A stretch of 64,000 nt of DNA from Streptococcus sp. S1. GTDB lineage: Bacteria; Bacillota; Bacilli; Lactobacillales; Streptococcaceae. Positions within the stretch are counted from its first letter, which is position 1, and each line of letters opens with the position of its first letter. This document shows positions 49,942 to 58,783 of the stretch, piece after piece. The position numbers and the translations under genes were made by a program. Under the pieces are notes generated by a model, which worked only from the letters and a program-made list of their open reading frames with translations, ran no database searches and had not been told where the DNA came from. The stretch spans positions 275,001 through 339,000 of the forward strand of contig NZ_CP139418.1 of NCBI RefSeq assembly GCF_034137685.1, given 5' to 3'.

Positions 49942-50559
49942 TTAAGGGTTCAATTCCTCAATTTCCTTTACCCCTTCAAACTCTCCAACACTTTCGAAAA
50001 GTTCTATAGCTCGTTTAAAATGTGTGTTGGCTAATCCTTTATCTTCCAAGGCTAAATAGATCTCACCTAACCCTCTGTAGCTACAAGCCTGAGAAATCAC
50101 ATCATCAGTCTCTAAAGATTGTTCCAGTGACAGATTCATGAATGTAAGAGCTTCATCAAGATTGTTTAATTTCAATCTCACATAGCCTTGTTCGTAGTTA
50201 TTTATAGCTTTCTTTAGATTATCATTGGGAAAATGCTCTTCAATTATCTTCTCTTCATCTTCAATGAGCTTTAAAGCCTTATGAAAATCACCCTGATCTC
50301 TGTAGATCATCGCTAATTGATGTAAGCCAATGTGTTCATGTTCTTTATCTTCATTTTGTTGAGCTAATAAAATGTATTTCTCAAAGATATGGGTACACGA
50401 GGCATAGTCTTTTTCTGCTAACAATAAATATCCCATCAGATTTAAAAGACTAAAATCTGTACAGGTATCAATGGAAAAATCTTGTTCAACCAACTTTTTA
50501 GCTTCTGATGTTTTTCCCTCCAGAAACAAGTCCCAAGCTGTATCAAGTTTAGAGGCCAT
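49942..50559 (-). CDS. tetratricopeptide repeat protein
   Basis: The 205-residue soluble protein is made of helical repeats; SLLNLMGYLLLAEKDYASCT, GLHQLAMIYRDQGDFHKALK, NYEQGYVRLKLNNLDEALTF and SYRGLGEIYLALEDKGLANT are successive TPR-like pairs. Such proteins bind peptides or partner proteins. Rgg-type regulators also have TPR C-domains, and one lies 390 bases upstream, but no DNA-binding domain is fused here. Function unknown. Confidence 0.85.
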   Translation of the reverse strand: MASKLDTAWDLFLEGKTSEAKKLVEQDFSIDTCTDFSLLNLMGYLLLAEKDYASCTHIFEKYILLAQQNEDKEHEHIGLHQLAMIYRDQGDFHKALKLIEDEEKIIEEHFPNDNLKKAINNYEQGYVRLKLNNLDEALTFMNLSLEQSLETDDVISQACSYRGLGEIYLALEDKGLANTHFKRAIELFESVGEFEGVKEIEELNP

Positions 50560-50947
50560 CTATTTTCCCCTTTCAACTATAAACAAACTTCATAATTATT
50601 GTACTCCCGCTTGAAAGCGATGTCAAGCATTATGATAAATAGTACTAGCACCTATGGTGAATTTAAAATTTAAAATCTAAAAAATAAACCATCAATCTGC
50701 ATTAAAATAATCATAAACCTCTTTATATGGAATTCTGTCAATATTTTAGACAAATTTTGGGAGGAAATTTTGAAGACTAGCGTCCTTCTATTTTTCCCAA
50801 TAAGTTTTAACTTCTTCAAAAATCTTATTCAAAAGTTCTGCATCTTTATAAACTTTATTATATCAGTTTTCTTTAACATTAAGCAAGATTACGATAACAC
50901 GTTGATCATATTTTTAAAAAGTTTTATGACTGATTTCGTTAGGAATA
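50560..50947. other. gene-free gap between the TPR and Rgg genes
   Basis: I see no complete gene. The minus strand has a possible promoter (TTGCTT, 18 bases, TATAAT near 50855) and a 22-codon startless frame KVYKDAELLNKIFEEVKTYW, which looks like the tail of a lost gene. A plus-strand frame from TTG 50770 has a good GGGAGG but is unlike any known protein. Confidence 0.45.
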
Positions 50948-51796
50948 TTAGTCTTTGAAATAGCGCTTCACATCTGACCTACATGCTTCCAACAACGTTA
51001 TTTCATCAGTTAATTCGAGTAACTGCAAGCCTTCATCAACTAGCTTTTTATCACTTAAACAAATTCCAAGTGTCACTTTAGCATTTCCTAGAAAATCATA
51101 TCGCTTACTTTTTTTTGCCGTATCTAACAATAGATAACTGATACTCGTACATTTCTCCATCAAACCATTCCACAGAAAAATACTAGCTAAATTTGAGAGT
51201 AATTTATACTTGGTGGGAAGAATCTCTGTATAATCAGAGTAATCATTGAGCCTATCTATCACTTCATCACAGATAGAAATCACTGTTTCTAGTGGAAGTG
51301 TAAATAAAATAACGACAATTAATTTGAGGTCACTATGATACCAGACATCCTGATTTTTAATTTCGTTCCAAGCTTCCGTTGCCGTTATTCTTACCTTTTC
51401 ATTTGGACCAGATTCTCGTAAACAAAGAATGACCTCTACTCTCTTTAGTATATTTGATACAGGAATATCATTAGGATATTTTTTTAAATAAGCTACACTC
51501 TTATTCTTCAGTTCCAATAATTTATCATTTGATTGGTAGGCATTGTTATCTTCTGCCAATAAGATAATTTCTTCTCTATCGGAATGGTGGTAAGAATGAC
51601 ATATATATCGAAATTCTTCGAAATCTAGGCCAACTTGCTTTAGAAGATGCTCCATCAACTCAAAACTAGGCACTACTTGGTTCGATTCAATACGCGACAA
51701 GTGCGCTCTTGAAGTGTAATCCTGGCAAACTTCCTCTTGACTAATATGTTTTGATTTCCGTATTTTTTTATAGATCGTACCGTAATCCCAACGCAT
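50948..51796 (-). CDS. Rgg/GadR/MutR family transcriptional regulator
   Basis: The 282-residue protein has an N-terminal XRE-type helix-turn-helix (about 6-60: IYKKIRKSKHISQEEVCQDY and SRAHLSRIESNQVVPSFELM). The rest is a helical repeat C-domain that in this family binds pheromone peptides. It diverges from the bacteriocin locus, which it probably controls. A GAGGTGAAG site precedes ATG 51796. A partial duplicate of its first 24 codons exists at 55043-55114. Confidence 0.9.
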   Translation of the reverse strand: MRWDYGTIYKKIRKSKHISQEEVCQDYTSRAHLSRIESNQVVPSFELMEHLLKQVGLDFEEFRYICHSYHHSDREEIILLAEDNNAYQSNDKLLELKNKSVAYLKKYPNDIPVSNILKRVEVILCLRESGPNEKVRITATEAWNEIKNQDVWYHSDLKLIVVILFTLPLETVISICDEVIDRLNDYSDYTEILPTKYKLLSNLASIFLWNGLMEKCTSISYLLLDTAKKSKRYDFLGNAKVTLGICLSDKKLVDEGLQLLELTDEITLLEACRSDVKRYFKD

Positions 51797-51813
51797 AACA
51801 ACTTCACCTCTAA

Positions 51814-51860
51814 TTATGTGTATAAATGTTACATTTTTACACTTCGTTATGTGTTTAGTA
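51814..51860 (+). promoter_or_regulatory. bacteriocin promoter with direct repeats
   Basis: TTATGTGT occurs at 51814 and again at 51847, 33 bases apart (three helical turns). TTACAC and TATATC are spaced by 16 bases. The position between the Rgg gene and the bacteriocin start suggests Rgg binding. The duplicate near 55140-55190 keeps only one clear repeat. Confidence 0.5.
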
Positions 51861-51891
51861 TATCATATATATAGAAGAAGGAGGTGCAGAT

Positions 51892-52134
51892 ATGCAAAAG
51901 AAAATCACTATTTATTTTTTGTATTAATGCTTTCACAATCCAAATAACTGGGGTGCATTTTCAAATTATTACCATGATTACAAATATCACTGGTCAAGCG
52001 TAACTCGTGCAAGAGATAGTAAATCATCATATGCTTACGCTCCTTCTCATCAGACCTCAAGAGCTTTTATAAATAGAAATTTTGGTGAAACAGTATATTT
52101 TAATTACGGATTTAAAAAAATTCATAGCTCATAG
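51892..52134 (+). pseudogene. lactococcin-972-type bacteriocin, broken
   Basis: ATG 51892, with a strong AAGGAGG, opens MQKKITIYFLY and then meets TAA at 51925. The same frame continues CFHNPNNWGAFSNYYHDYK ... NFGETVYFNYGF to a stop at 52132. The WGAFSNYYH segment and the aromatic C-terminus are those of the lactococcin 972 family. The hydrophobic part of the signal peptide is missing. So the leader was deleted or mutated and no bacteriocin should be secreted. Confidence 0.8.
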
Positions 52135-52181
52135 AAAAGATTATATTACTATTCATGAAAATTTTAGAAAGTGAGTAAAGT

Positions 52182-54194
52182 ATGAAGCGCTTCTTTGTCA
52201 TCCTTTCAAATATCTTTATAACAAGTTTTCTACTTTGGATTTGTTTTTCAACCTCATATGTGGTTATTCACAATAGTTTTCCAGCTATTGGTATTCTTTC
52301 CCAGAACAAAGAGGTATCAAAAGATCAGGTAAAATACAGTTTAGATCAATTAGCAAATGAAACAGACAGTGTGATTGGTGAACAAATTGAAACAATAGAC
52401 GATAAAGGTAAGGTTCATTTTTCCTATGCAATATTTGGATCTGGCCATATCCCAAATGGCCTTGTTAAAGCTAGTGAAGAAGATTTTTACAATAGTGGCT
52501 TATTGTCCAATTATTATATTTTATCTGGAAATCTCACTCTAGATAGATTAAATCATGAACTTCAATCATTGGGTTTCACACAAACATTTGTTTCATATCC
52601 AAATATTTTTCTTAGCTTATTTACGTATATGGGAAATGGTACTCAATTACTCGTTTTGGTCATTTTTCTACTAACTTTTATAGCCTTAATGATTATTCAA
52701 AAAACCAAGGAAATGCGAACAGTTGGGATTCGATATATTTCTGGATTGCACCTAACTCAGATTTTTGGAAACTCAATGATTAGTGATTGTGGAGATTTAC
52801 TTTTAGGGATAATTACAGGGGTTTTTCTTGTAATCTGTGGTGTAAGTCTATTCCATATCACACCATTTTCTGTTCCAGTTATTGTTTCAGCTAACATAAC
52901 TTATAATTTGTTACTTTTGTTCCTTTCTATACTCTTTAGCTTTCTTTATGTTTTAAGTATTAAAACGGTACATTTGGTTTCTTTGCTCAAAGGAAAGTTA
53001 CCTTTGAAACAGATTATGGGTATTCTTTACTTGGGGCAATTGGTCGCTTTTCTTTTAATAGTACTTACCATTCATAGAACAAGTATCTATTCAACTATTT
53101 GGCAATTGCATCAGTCTGGAGATACAGCATGGTCAAATCAAAAAGATTGGGTATTGCTTTCAACAAATAGGGAGTTTGGGGCAGAGGCTAGAAATCAGGA
53201 TAGTAGAAAAATGTTGGAAGAACAATGGAAAAACTTCATAGAAACTGGCATTCAGAATGGAGGAATGCTTGTTCAGCATCCATTTGCATCATTCGATCTA
53301 AAAGGTCTGTCTTCACATCCCTTAACGGGAGAAAAAATGTCGATAAATGACTACAATCCGTATGCTAATAGCTTATATGTGACTCCTAATTATCTAGATG
53401 TTCAGAATGTAGAATTAAATGAAGAAGATAAGAAGAGCATTAATAGCCTTGGAGAAGGAGAATTTGGACTACTATTGCCTGAAAAATTAAAAGATCAAGA
53501 AGATAAATTGCGTCAAATTTATGAAGATTTCCTAGCGATTCGAAACGATAAGGGAAATAAAATTCAACAGGCTATGAAAGCTCGTGTTTTCTATATTTCA
53601 AACAATAAGAAGCGTTTCGTATATAATTCTACACCAATTTCATATCAACAATTTCTAAGTGATCCTATACTTATTGTCCTTAAACCAAGCTCTTTTGGAA
53701 AAAATCAAAATGCTTTCTTCACTTATCCATCTGATTATCTGTATTTTAAAGGTTTGGATGCCACTAAAAAACTAGTTGAACAAGGTGGAATAAAGAGATA
53801 TATCAGTCAGTATGATCTTGCCTATTATGTTTATCGTGGTATGAGTCACAAAATTCAAGTTGAAATATTGACAATCATTGCTGGTGGTTTTCTCGGTATT
53901 GCTACCTCAATTCTACTCTTTAATACAATGACAATCCTCTACTTTGAAGAATTTCGTAAAACTATTCTTATTAAGAAAATATCAGGATTAAATTTTTTTG
54001 AGTTACACCAGAAATTTTTTATCTGGCAAATAGTTATCTTCATTTTGGGAGGGGCTATTGGTCTTTTGCTAACAAATAAACTTTGGGTAGTCTTTCTAAC
54101 CTCTTGCGTCTTTGGTTTGAATTCTATTTTAATACTAATGCATCGTTCTCGTAAGGAAGATAGGATGGCTAGTATTATATTGAAAGGAGCATAG
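52182..54194 (+). CDS. bacteriocin-associated integral membrane protein (lactococcin-972 locus)
   Basis: The 670-residue protein has an N-terminal helix (about 6-30) and a cluster of three to four helices at about 150-300. A long extracellular domain (about 320-560) is followed by two to three helices at the end, an FtsX-like arrangement. It belongs to the DUF1430 / bacteriocin-associated 7TM family found with lactococcin-972 genes. With the ATPase after it, it is thought to give immunity or export. The frame is intact although the bacteriocin gene is broken. Confidence 0.88.
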   Translation: MKRFFVILSNIFITSFLLWICFSTSYVVIHNSFPAIGILSQNKEVSKDQVKYSLDQLANETDSVIGEQIETIDDKGKVHFSYAIFGSGHIPNGLVKASEEDFYNSGLLSNYYILSGNLTLDRLNHELQSLGFTQTFVSYPNIFLSLFTYMGNGTQLLVLVIFLLTFIALMIIQKTKEMRTVGIRYISGLHLTQIFGNSMISDCGDLLLGIITGVFLVICGVSLFHITPFSVPVIVSANITYNLLLLFLSILFSFLYVLSIKTVHLVSLLKGKLPLKQIMGILYLGQLVAFLLIVLTIHRTSIYSTIWQLHQSGDTAWSNQKDWVLLSTNREFGAEARNQDSRKMLEEQWKNFIETGIQNGGMLVQHPFASFDLKGLSSHPLTGEKMSINDYNPYANSLYVTPNYLDVQNVELNEEDKKSINSLGEGEFGLLLPEKLKDQEDKLRQIYEDFLAIRNDKGNKIQQAMKARVFYISNNKKRFVYNSTPISYQQFLSDPILIVLKPSSFGKNQNAFFTYPSDYLYFKGLDATKKLVEQGGIKRYISQYDLAYYVYRGMSHKIQVEILTIIAGGFLGIATSILLFNTMTILYFEEFRKTILIKKISGLNFFELHQKFFIWQIVIFILGGAIGLLLTNKLWVVFLTSCVFGLNSILILMHRSRKEDRMASIILKGA

Positions 54195-54196
54195 AA

Positions 54197-54832
54197 ATGA
54201 TTAAAATCCATCAACTAACAAAAACCTTTGGGGACCGGACGGTATTTAGTGATTTGAACTTAAATTTTGATGCAGGTAAAGTCTATGCTCTTATCGGAAA
54301 TAGCGGTTGTGGCAAAACAACCTTACTAAATATGCTAGCCAAGCTAGAACCTTATGATCAGGGAAGTATTCAATATAAAGGAAAAGATTTACGAAAGATT
54401 AAACCAACAAACTATTTCAGAAATGAACTAGGTTATCTCTTCCAGAATTTTGGACTAATCGATAATAAAACTGTTTCAGAAAATTTAGATTTGGGATTAA
54501 TTGGTCATAAATTAGACAAACAAAAAAAGAGAGAGACTAAAGAAGAAGTATTAGATAGAGTAGGACTATCTTATATTCAACTAGATCAAAAAGTATATGA
54601 GCTTTCTGGAGGAGAAGCACAACGTGTAGCCTTGGCAAAGATCATTTTAAAAGATCCTCCTCTAATTTTGGCAGATGAATTAACTGCCGCTCTTGATCCT
54701 GAGACCTCACAGGAGATTATGGACTTACTCCTAACATTAAAAAATAAGGAACGTCTGATCATTATTGCAACACATAATCCAACCATTTGGAAACAAGCTG
54801 ATCAAGTGGTAAGCCTAAAAATTAGTCAATGA
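54197..54832 (+). CDS. ABC transporter ATPase of the lactococcin-972 locus
   Basis: The 211-residue ATPase has Walker A LIGNSGCGKTTLLN (about 33-46), Q-loop FQNFGL, signature ELSGGEAQRVALA and Walker B LILADELTAALD. The H-loop is IIATHNP. It starts two bases after the membrane gene stop and pairs with it. It is of the same type as those annotated as putative bacteriocin export proteins. Confidence 0.92.
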   Translation: MIKIHQLTKTFGDRTVFSDLNLNFDAGKVYALIGNSGCGKTTLLNMLAKLEPYDQGSIQYKGKDLRKIKPTNYFRNELGYLFQNFGLIDNKTVSENLDLGLIGHKLDKQKKRETKEEVLDRVGLSYIQLDQKVYELSGGEAQRVALAKIILKDPPLILADELTAALDPETSQEIMDLLLTLKNKERLIIIATHNPTIWKQADQVVSLKISQ

Positions 54833-54930
54833 AGAATAGGGTAATAGCACAGATTTTCATTACGTTACATATTCATTTCCTGACAAAACATCCCGAAAGT
54901 TAAGTGCACCCAAATAGTTAGATTAATAAT

Positions 54931-54993
54931 TTATCCAAAGGATTTAGTTCTGTATTGCACAGGACTGAGTCCTTTTCTACTATTTGTATAGAA
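54931..54993 (-). mobile_element. IS3-family transposase C-terminal remnant
   Basis: The minus strand reads ...KGLSPVQYRTKSFG then stop. This is the end of IS3-family (IS150-like) transposases, followed by the A/T-rich end sequence ...TTTGGGTGCACTTAACTTTCGGG (54920-54890) typical for an IS terminus. Only about 20 codons are left; the rest of the IS is absent. Confidence 0.75.
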
Positions 54994-55042
54994 GTGTATA
55001 CATTTTTAATCTATAGTCGTTGAGATTTAGTAAAACTACAGC

Positions 55043-55114
55043 GCAAACTTCCTCTTGACTAATATGTTTTGATTTCCGTATTTTTTTATAGATCGTACCG
55101 TAATCCCAACGCAT
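55043..55114 (-). pseudogene. 5' fragment of the rgg gene (duplicate)
   Basis: From ATG 55114 the minus strand encodes MRWDYGTIYKKIRKSKHISQ then EEVC, identical to the start of the Rgg protein at 51796. It then leaves the homology at the same GCAAAC where the IS remnant begins. The block also includes the promoter and the first codons of the bacteriocin gene. Confidence 0.88.
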
Positions 55115-55240
55115 AACAGTTCCACCTCTAATTATGTGTATATATGTGACATTTTTACATTTCGATATATGTTTAGTATATCATATATATTAAAGAATGA
55201 AGTGAAAAACGTGAAAAAAATCACTATTTATTCTTTATAG
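55043..55240. repeat. duplicated rgg-bacteriocin intergenic block, copy B
   Basis: About 195 bases match 51725-51921: the rgg start, both divergent promoters and the bacteriocin start (GTGAAAAAAATCACTATTTA, then TAG at 55238). It is a decayed second copy of the bacteriocin region that flanks the intact transporter genes on the other side. Confidence 0.85.
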
Positions 55241-55316
55241 CATCACTCCCACTCTTCAACTTGTTAGATATTTGGCGATGGTGGGGATTCCATTCATTGA
55301 AGGGATGTGTCCATAG

Positions 55317-55439
55317 ATGAACAAAAGAAGCTTCAAAAAAATGTCTCTAATATTTATTTTAGGTATCATTGTAGGTCTATTCTTAATCCCATTACTTAGA
55401 CCACTTATAGTTGATTGGCTAAAAACTATATTTGGTTAA
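55317..55439 (+). CDS. possible 40-residue membrane peptide
   Basis: ATG 55317 opens MNKRSFKKMSLIFILGIIVG; the frame continues with a hydrophobic stretch and ends LIVDWLKTIFG. It has basic residues at the N-terminus and one predicted helix (about 10-30). GAAGGGA lies 11 bases before the start, so translation is plausible but not certain. It could be a bacteriocin-like peptide, an immunity peptide or a pseudogene fragment; I do not recognise it. Confidence 0.45.
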   Translation: MNKRSFKKMSLIFILGIIVGLFLIPLLRPLIVDWLKTIFG

Positions 55440-55649
55440 TAGTAACGATAACCTTATTTAACAAAAAAGTTTTCCCTTATATTTTTTAATAGCATTGTTT
55501 TGACAAATTAACTTCCACGTTTATTGGCGGTAGAAGTTGGTTTGAGAATTTAGCACTTTGATGACCTTAGATCCTTATAATCCTACACGTACAGGTATGA
55601 CTTTTAGTTTTAGATATTCTCATTAGTTTAATTAAAGGAGATCCGTGTT
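55440..55649. other. gap with short gene remnants
   Basis: No full gene. Two startless or short frames are visible on the plus strand (ending IGGRSWFENLAL, and MTLDPYNPTRTGMTFSFRYS), neither recognised. An AAAGGAG at 55636 belongs to the next gene. Confidence 0.45.
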
Positions 55650-55877
55650 ATGGTAACGAAGCATTACAAATACATTCCTTGGTTGATCTTAGGAGCTATT
55701 GGATCTTATGAATCCGCAACTTATTTTGGACATAGTACATTTGATATGCTGTATTTATCTATTGTTTTTATGATTGTTTACGTAGCTTTGTTCATTCTAC
55801 ACGAAAAATATCTGAAATATAAATATAAAGAAATATTTACACATATTATGAGCAATCCTGAAAAAGATCATCATTAG
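55650..55877 (+). CDS. 75-residue two-helix membrane protein
   Basis: The small protein has YIPWLILGAIGSYESATYFG and FDMLYLSIVFMIVYVALFIL as membrane helices, and a charged C-tail HEKYLKYKYKEIF. The AAAGGAG site is ideal. It precedes an ABC exporter by about 100 bases and may be a bacteriocin immunity or accessory protein, by position only. Confidence 0.65.
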   Translation: MVTKHYKYIPWLILGAIGSYESATYFGHSTFDMLYLSIVFMIVYVALFILHEKYLKYKYKEIFTHIMSNPEKDHH

Positions 55878-55983
55878 TAAGATATAGCATAATAAAGAAC
55901 TTCAAAAAATGACCTATTTTTGTCAAAGTTCACTTAAGCTCTATTTTCTTTGAGCTTGTGGTTTTATTAGTGAGGGGGGACAA

Positions 55984-57762
55984 ATGGTTAAAGTTAGCGA
56001 ATATAAAACTTACCTTGCATTGTATGTTAAAAGTATACTCTATCTGTGGAAAACATCACCATTCAATGTATTAATTTTGATTGTCACGATACCGATTCAG
56101 GCATTATTGCCTTCGTTATCATTGTATATTGCGAATATACTCATTAATAGAATGAACAACCTGTCACAACAATTATTATTTTTATTGCTTGGAGTATGGG
56201 GTGTAGCTTTCCTTTTAAATAATATATTTACGCCATTAACAACAATGATTCAAGGCAAGTTAACAGATGATCTTACCTATACATTGAATTGTGATATTAT
56301 GAAAAAGTCTGAGGAAATTCAGACGATTGACTATTTTGAAGACAATAATTTCTATAATGATATTCAATTATTAAGTTCAGAAGCCAGTTGGAGACCTGTG
56401 AATTTATTGGTCTTTGGGACTAGTATTATTTCAAATACAATACTGTTTATTTCAATGCTGGTTATATTTGCATCATTTCATCCAGTCATTGCCTTGCTCA
56501 TGTTGCTGGTTTTAGTTCCACAAGGGTTGATTTCTTATTCCCTTCAACAGCAAGCTTTTGAGGTCCTTGTTTCCAACAGTGAAGAATCAAGAAAACTGGA
56601 ATATTACAGTCAAGTTTTGCTATCATCAGAGGCGATCAAAGATGTGAGACTATACAACCTCTACAATTTCTTTATGAAGAAGTATACTCAATCTTTCTCC
56701 AGTATAAAAAGAAATATTCAAAAGACAAGGTTAAAAAAATTTAACAGTTCTGTCATTTTTTTGATTTTAACTGCTCTATTGAGTGTAGGAAGTTTTATCT
56801 ATATCATCTATTCTATCAAAGTAGGACAATTGGGAATTGGAGCTGTAATGCTTTTTTCTTCAAGTATTGTGTATGCAATTAATAGTATGTCAAGATTGAT
56901 TGAAGATTCTAGTTTGCTGTACGACACCTTACTTTATATGGAAAAATTTTTCAAATTTATTGCACTGCCATCAGACTCTAAGAGTGCTACAGTTGCTGTG
57001 CCATCAAGTATTGAAAAAATAGATTTCGTAGACGTATCATTTAAGTATCCAACTAATGAAAACTATGCCTTAAAACATATCAGCTTCAGTGTCAATAAGG
57101 GAGAAAAGATTGCTATCGTTGGAGAAAACGGCGCAGGAAAAACCACATTGATTAAATTACTCACCCGATTTTACAATATCGAAGAAGGCGAATTATTGAT
57201 CAATAACATCTCAATTAGCAACTTTGACCCAGAGAAATTTAGGGAAAATGTATCCGCTATTTTTCAGGATTTTTCTAAATTTGATCTTACTCTTAGAGAG
57301 AATGTGGGCATTTCGAATATACAGGAGATAAATGCAGATGATCAAATCCTAAAGGCATTAGAGGACAGTGGGTTTGAAAGTAGTCTATCAGACCTAAATA
57401 CTATTCTTGGAAAAAAATTCGATCATAGCCGTGACCTTTCAGGAGGTCAATGGCAAAAAGTTGCGCTGGCAAGAGCTTTCTTCTCTCATTCACCTATACT
57501 GATTCTAGATGAGCCTACCGCTGCACTCGATGCCCGAACCGAATATGAATTATTTGAGAAATTCTTAAAATTAACGGAAGGAAAAACCGTATTTTTCATT
57601 ACACATCGATTATCAAGCGTCCGACAAGCAGATAAAATTTTATTATTAAGAAATGGAAGGATTGAAGGATTTGATAAACATGATGCTTTAATGAAAACCA
57701 ACAAATACTATGAAGAGCTTTATACCATGCAATCTTCTTTATATTACAAAGAATTAAACTAA
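55984..57762 (+). CDS. ABC exporter, fused permease and ATPase
   Basis: The 592-residue half-transporter has six helices in residues 25-320, for example FNVLILIVTIPIQALLPSLS and VIALLMLLVLVPQGLISYSL. The ATPase has Walker A IVGENGAGKTTLIK (about 380), signature DLSGGQWQKVALARAF, Walker B ILILDEPTAALD and H-loop FITHRL. No N-terminal C39 peptidase is present, so it does not process double-glycine leaders. It resembles lantibiotic or antimicrobial peptide exporters. GAGGGGGG precedes ATG. Confidence 0.9.
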   Translation: MVKVSEYKTYLALYVKSILYLWKTSPFNVLILIVTIPIQALLPSLSLYIANILINRMNNLSQQLLFLLLGVWGVAFLLNNIFTPLTTMIQGKLTDDLTYTLNCDIMKKSEEIQTIDYFEDNNFYNDIQLLSSEASWRPVNLLVFGTSIISNTILFISMLVIFASFHPVIALLMLLVLVPQGLISYSLQQQAFEVLVSNSEESRKLEYYSQVLLSSEAIKDVRLYNLYNFFMKKYTQSFSSIKRNIQKTRLKKFNSSVIFLILTALLSVGSFIYIIYSIKVGQLGIGAVMLFSSSIVYAINSMSRLIEDSSLLYDTLLYMEKFFKFIALPSDSKSATVAVPSSIEKIDFVDVSFKYPTNENYALKHISFSVNKGEKIAIVGENGAGKTTLIKLLTRFYNIEEGELLINNISISNFDPEKFRENVSAIFQDFSKFDLTLRENVGISNIQEINADDQILKALEDSGFESSLSDLNTILGKKFDHSRDLSGGQWQKVALARAFFSHSPILILDEPTAALDARTEYELFEKFLKLTEGKTVFFITHRLSSVRQADKILLLRNGRIEGFDKHDALMKTNKYYEELYTMQSSLYYKELN

Positions 57763-57808
57763 CTTTCAATTGCTATCGGTATAAGAGCGTATTCTTATGA
57801 AAACAAGC

Positions 57809-57862
57809 AAAAACAACCGGAAAAGAATCAGTTCCCAACTAGTTCTTCTCTGGTTGTTTTTT
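57809..57862. terminator. bidirectional terminator
   Basis: AAAAACAACCGGA...TCTGGTTGTTTTTT with further pairing inside (AAAGAA/TTCTT). It lies between the convergent ABC exporter and sdpI genes. Confidence 0.8.
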
Positions 57863-57865
57863 ATA

Positions 57866-58501
57866 CTAACGATTTTTCCGACTTAATTGATAAGAGTACA
57901 TCATAGGGATAAACACAATGGCGAGGATGACCAGCACCAGTACATAAGAAAGAGCGAATTGAAGGCCTGCTTCAAGAAGAAGGATCAAGCCACCAAGCAC
58001 CCACAACTTCCCTGCCAAGCGATGAGTTTTGTGCCAGTTATCTTCACTCTGCAAGGTCCAAGGTAGGCGGATTCCAACCGTGTGATTCACTTTCAACTTA
58101 GGCATGTAATTGCCCATGATTACAAAGATGAGCCCTAGCAGAACCGAAACAAAAACTGATGGATTAGTAGTAGATCCTAGCGCCTTGCTATAGATGAGAT
58201 AGAAGGTACTTAAGGAAACGACTGGAGTCAACCAGTAGATTACTTTTAGCATTTTTTCATTCATAGCGCTATTCTTAGAATCGCGACCGATCATAAAGAT
58301 CATAAACAGATGCACCATGAGATCGAAAATAGGAAGACCAAACACAACCAGGGGTTTCGATTGGAAGTTATTGGGCTGGCCAGCAAAATTGAAGTGAATC
58401 GGGATTTGGTTAGGCAATTGCGACCAAATCATCAGCCCCCAAAGCATGGGGAAAAGGATCACCATAGAAGTTAATAGCAATAGTTTTTTATTCGTTTTCA
58501 T
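57866..58501 (-). CDS. sdpI: SdpI-type immunity/membrane protein
   Basis: The 211-residue protein has six hydrophobic segments. The first third is DUF1648-like (LLLLTSMVILFPMLWGLMIW, LPNQIPIHFNFAGQPNNF). The SdpI core follows (NYMPKLKVNHTVGIRLPWTL, NWHKTHRLAGKLWVLGG). In Bacillus, SdpI confers resistance to a toxic peptide and sequesters the repressor SdpR at the membrane. It overlaps the ArsR-type gene by 14 bases. Confidence 0.88.
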   Translation of the reverse strand: MKTNKKLLLLTSMVILFPMLWGLMIWSQLPNQIPIHFNFAGQPNNFQSKPLVVFGLPIFDLMVHLFMIFMIGRDSKNSAMNEKMLKVIYWLTPVVSLSTFYLIYSKALGSTTNPSVFVSVLLGLIFVIMGNYMPKLKVNHTVGIRLPWTLQSEDNWHKTHRLAGKLWVLGGLILLLEAGLQFALSYVLVLVILAIVFIPMMYSYQLSRKNR

Positions 58502-58769
58502 CAGTAGAGTCTCCTTTCAAATCAACGAGCCAGACCATTAAATCCTCCAAGACAGAAGTATTGAGCTCATAGTAGATAAAATTCTTCTCTTTTTCCTCTC
58601 GAATTAAATCTGCCTGCTTGAGGAGGCTTAAATGATGGGAAATGGTCGCTCCTGCTACATCAAAGTGGCCAGCGATATCACCAGCAGATAATTTCCCCGC
58701 CTTTAGCAGTTCTAAGATACTTCTTCTTATCGGATTCGATAAAGCTTTAAATGTTTGCGCAAAATTCAT
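58488..58769 (-). CDS. sdpR: ArsR family autorepressor (SdpR-like)
   Basis: The 93-residue winged-helix protein has MNFAQTFKALSNPIRRSILE, the recognition helix region ATISHHLSLLKQADLIREEK and the wing KNFIYYELNTSV. It lacks metal-binding cysteines, as SdpR proteins do. Two palindromic sites bracket the promoter in front of it. It forms an operon with sdpI. Confidence 0.9.
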   Translation of the reverse strand: MNFAQTFKALSNPIRRSILELLKAGKLSAGDIAGHFDVAGATISHHLSLLKQADLIREEKEKNFIYYELNTSVLEDLMVWLVDLKGDSTDENE

Positions 58770-58783
58770 TCTCTATCTTCTCC

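Larger units (their letters stand above)
54833..55316. other. decay zone between ABC ATPase and small ORFs
   Basis: This gene-free stretch contains the IS3 remnant, the rgg duplicate, and 70 bases (55241-55316) in which I see no function. No complete gene is supported. Confidence 0.6.

Noticed and set aside
50770-50958. 62-codon plus-strand frame, TTG start with GGGAGG
   Set aside because: Overlaps the end of the Rgg gene, Phe/Ile-rich low-complexity composition in an AT-rich gap, no recognised relatives; too weak to list as a gene.
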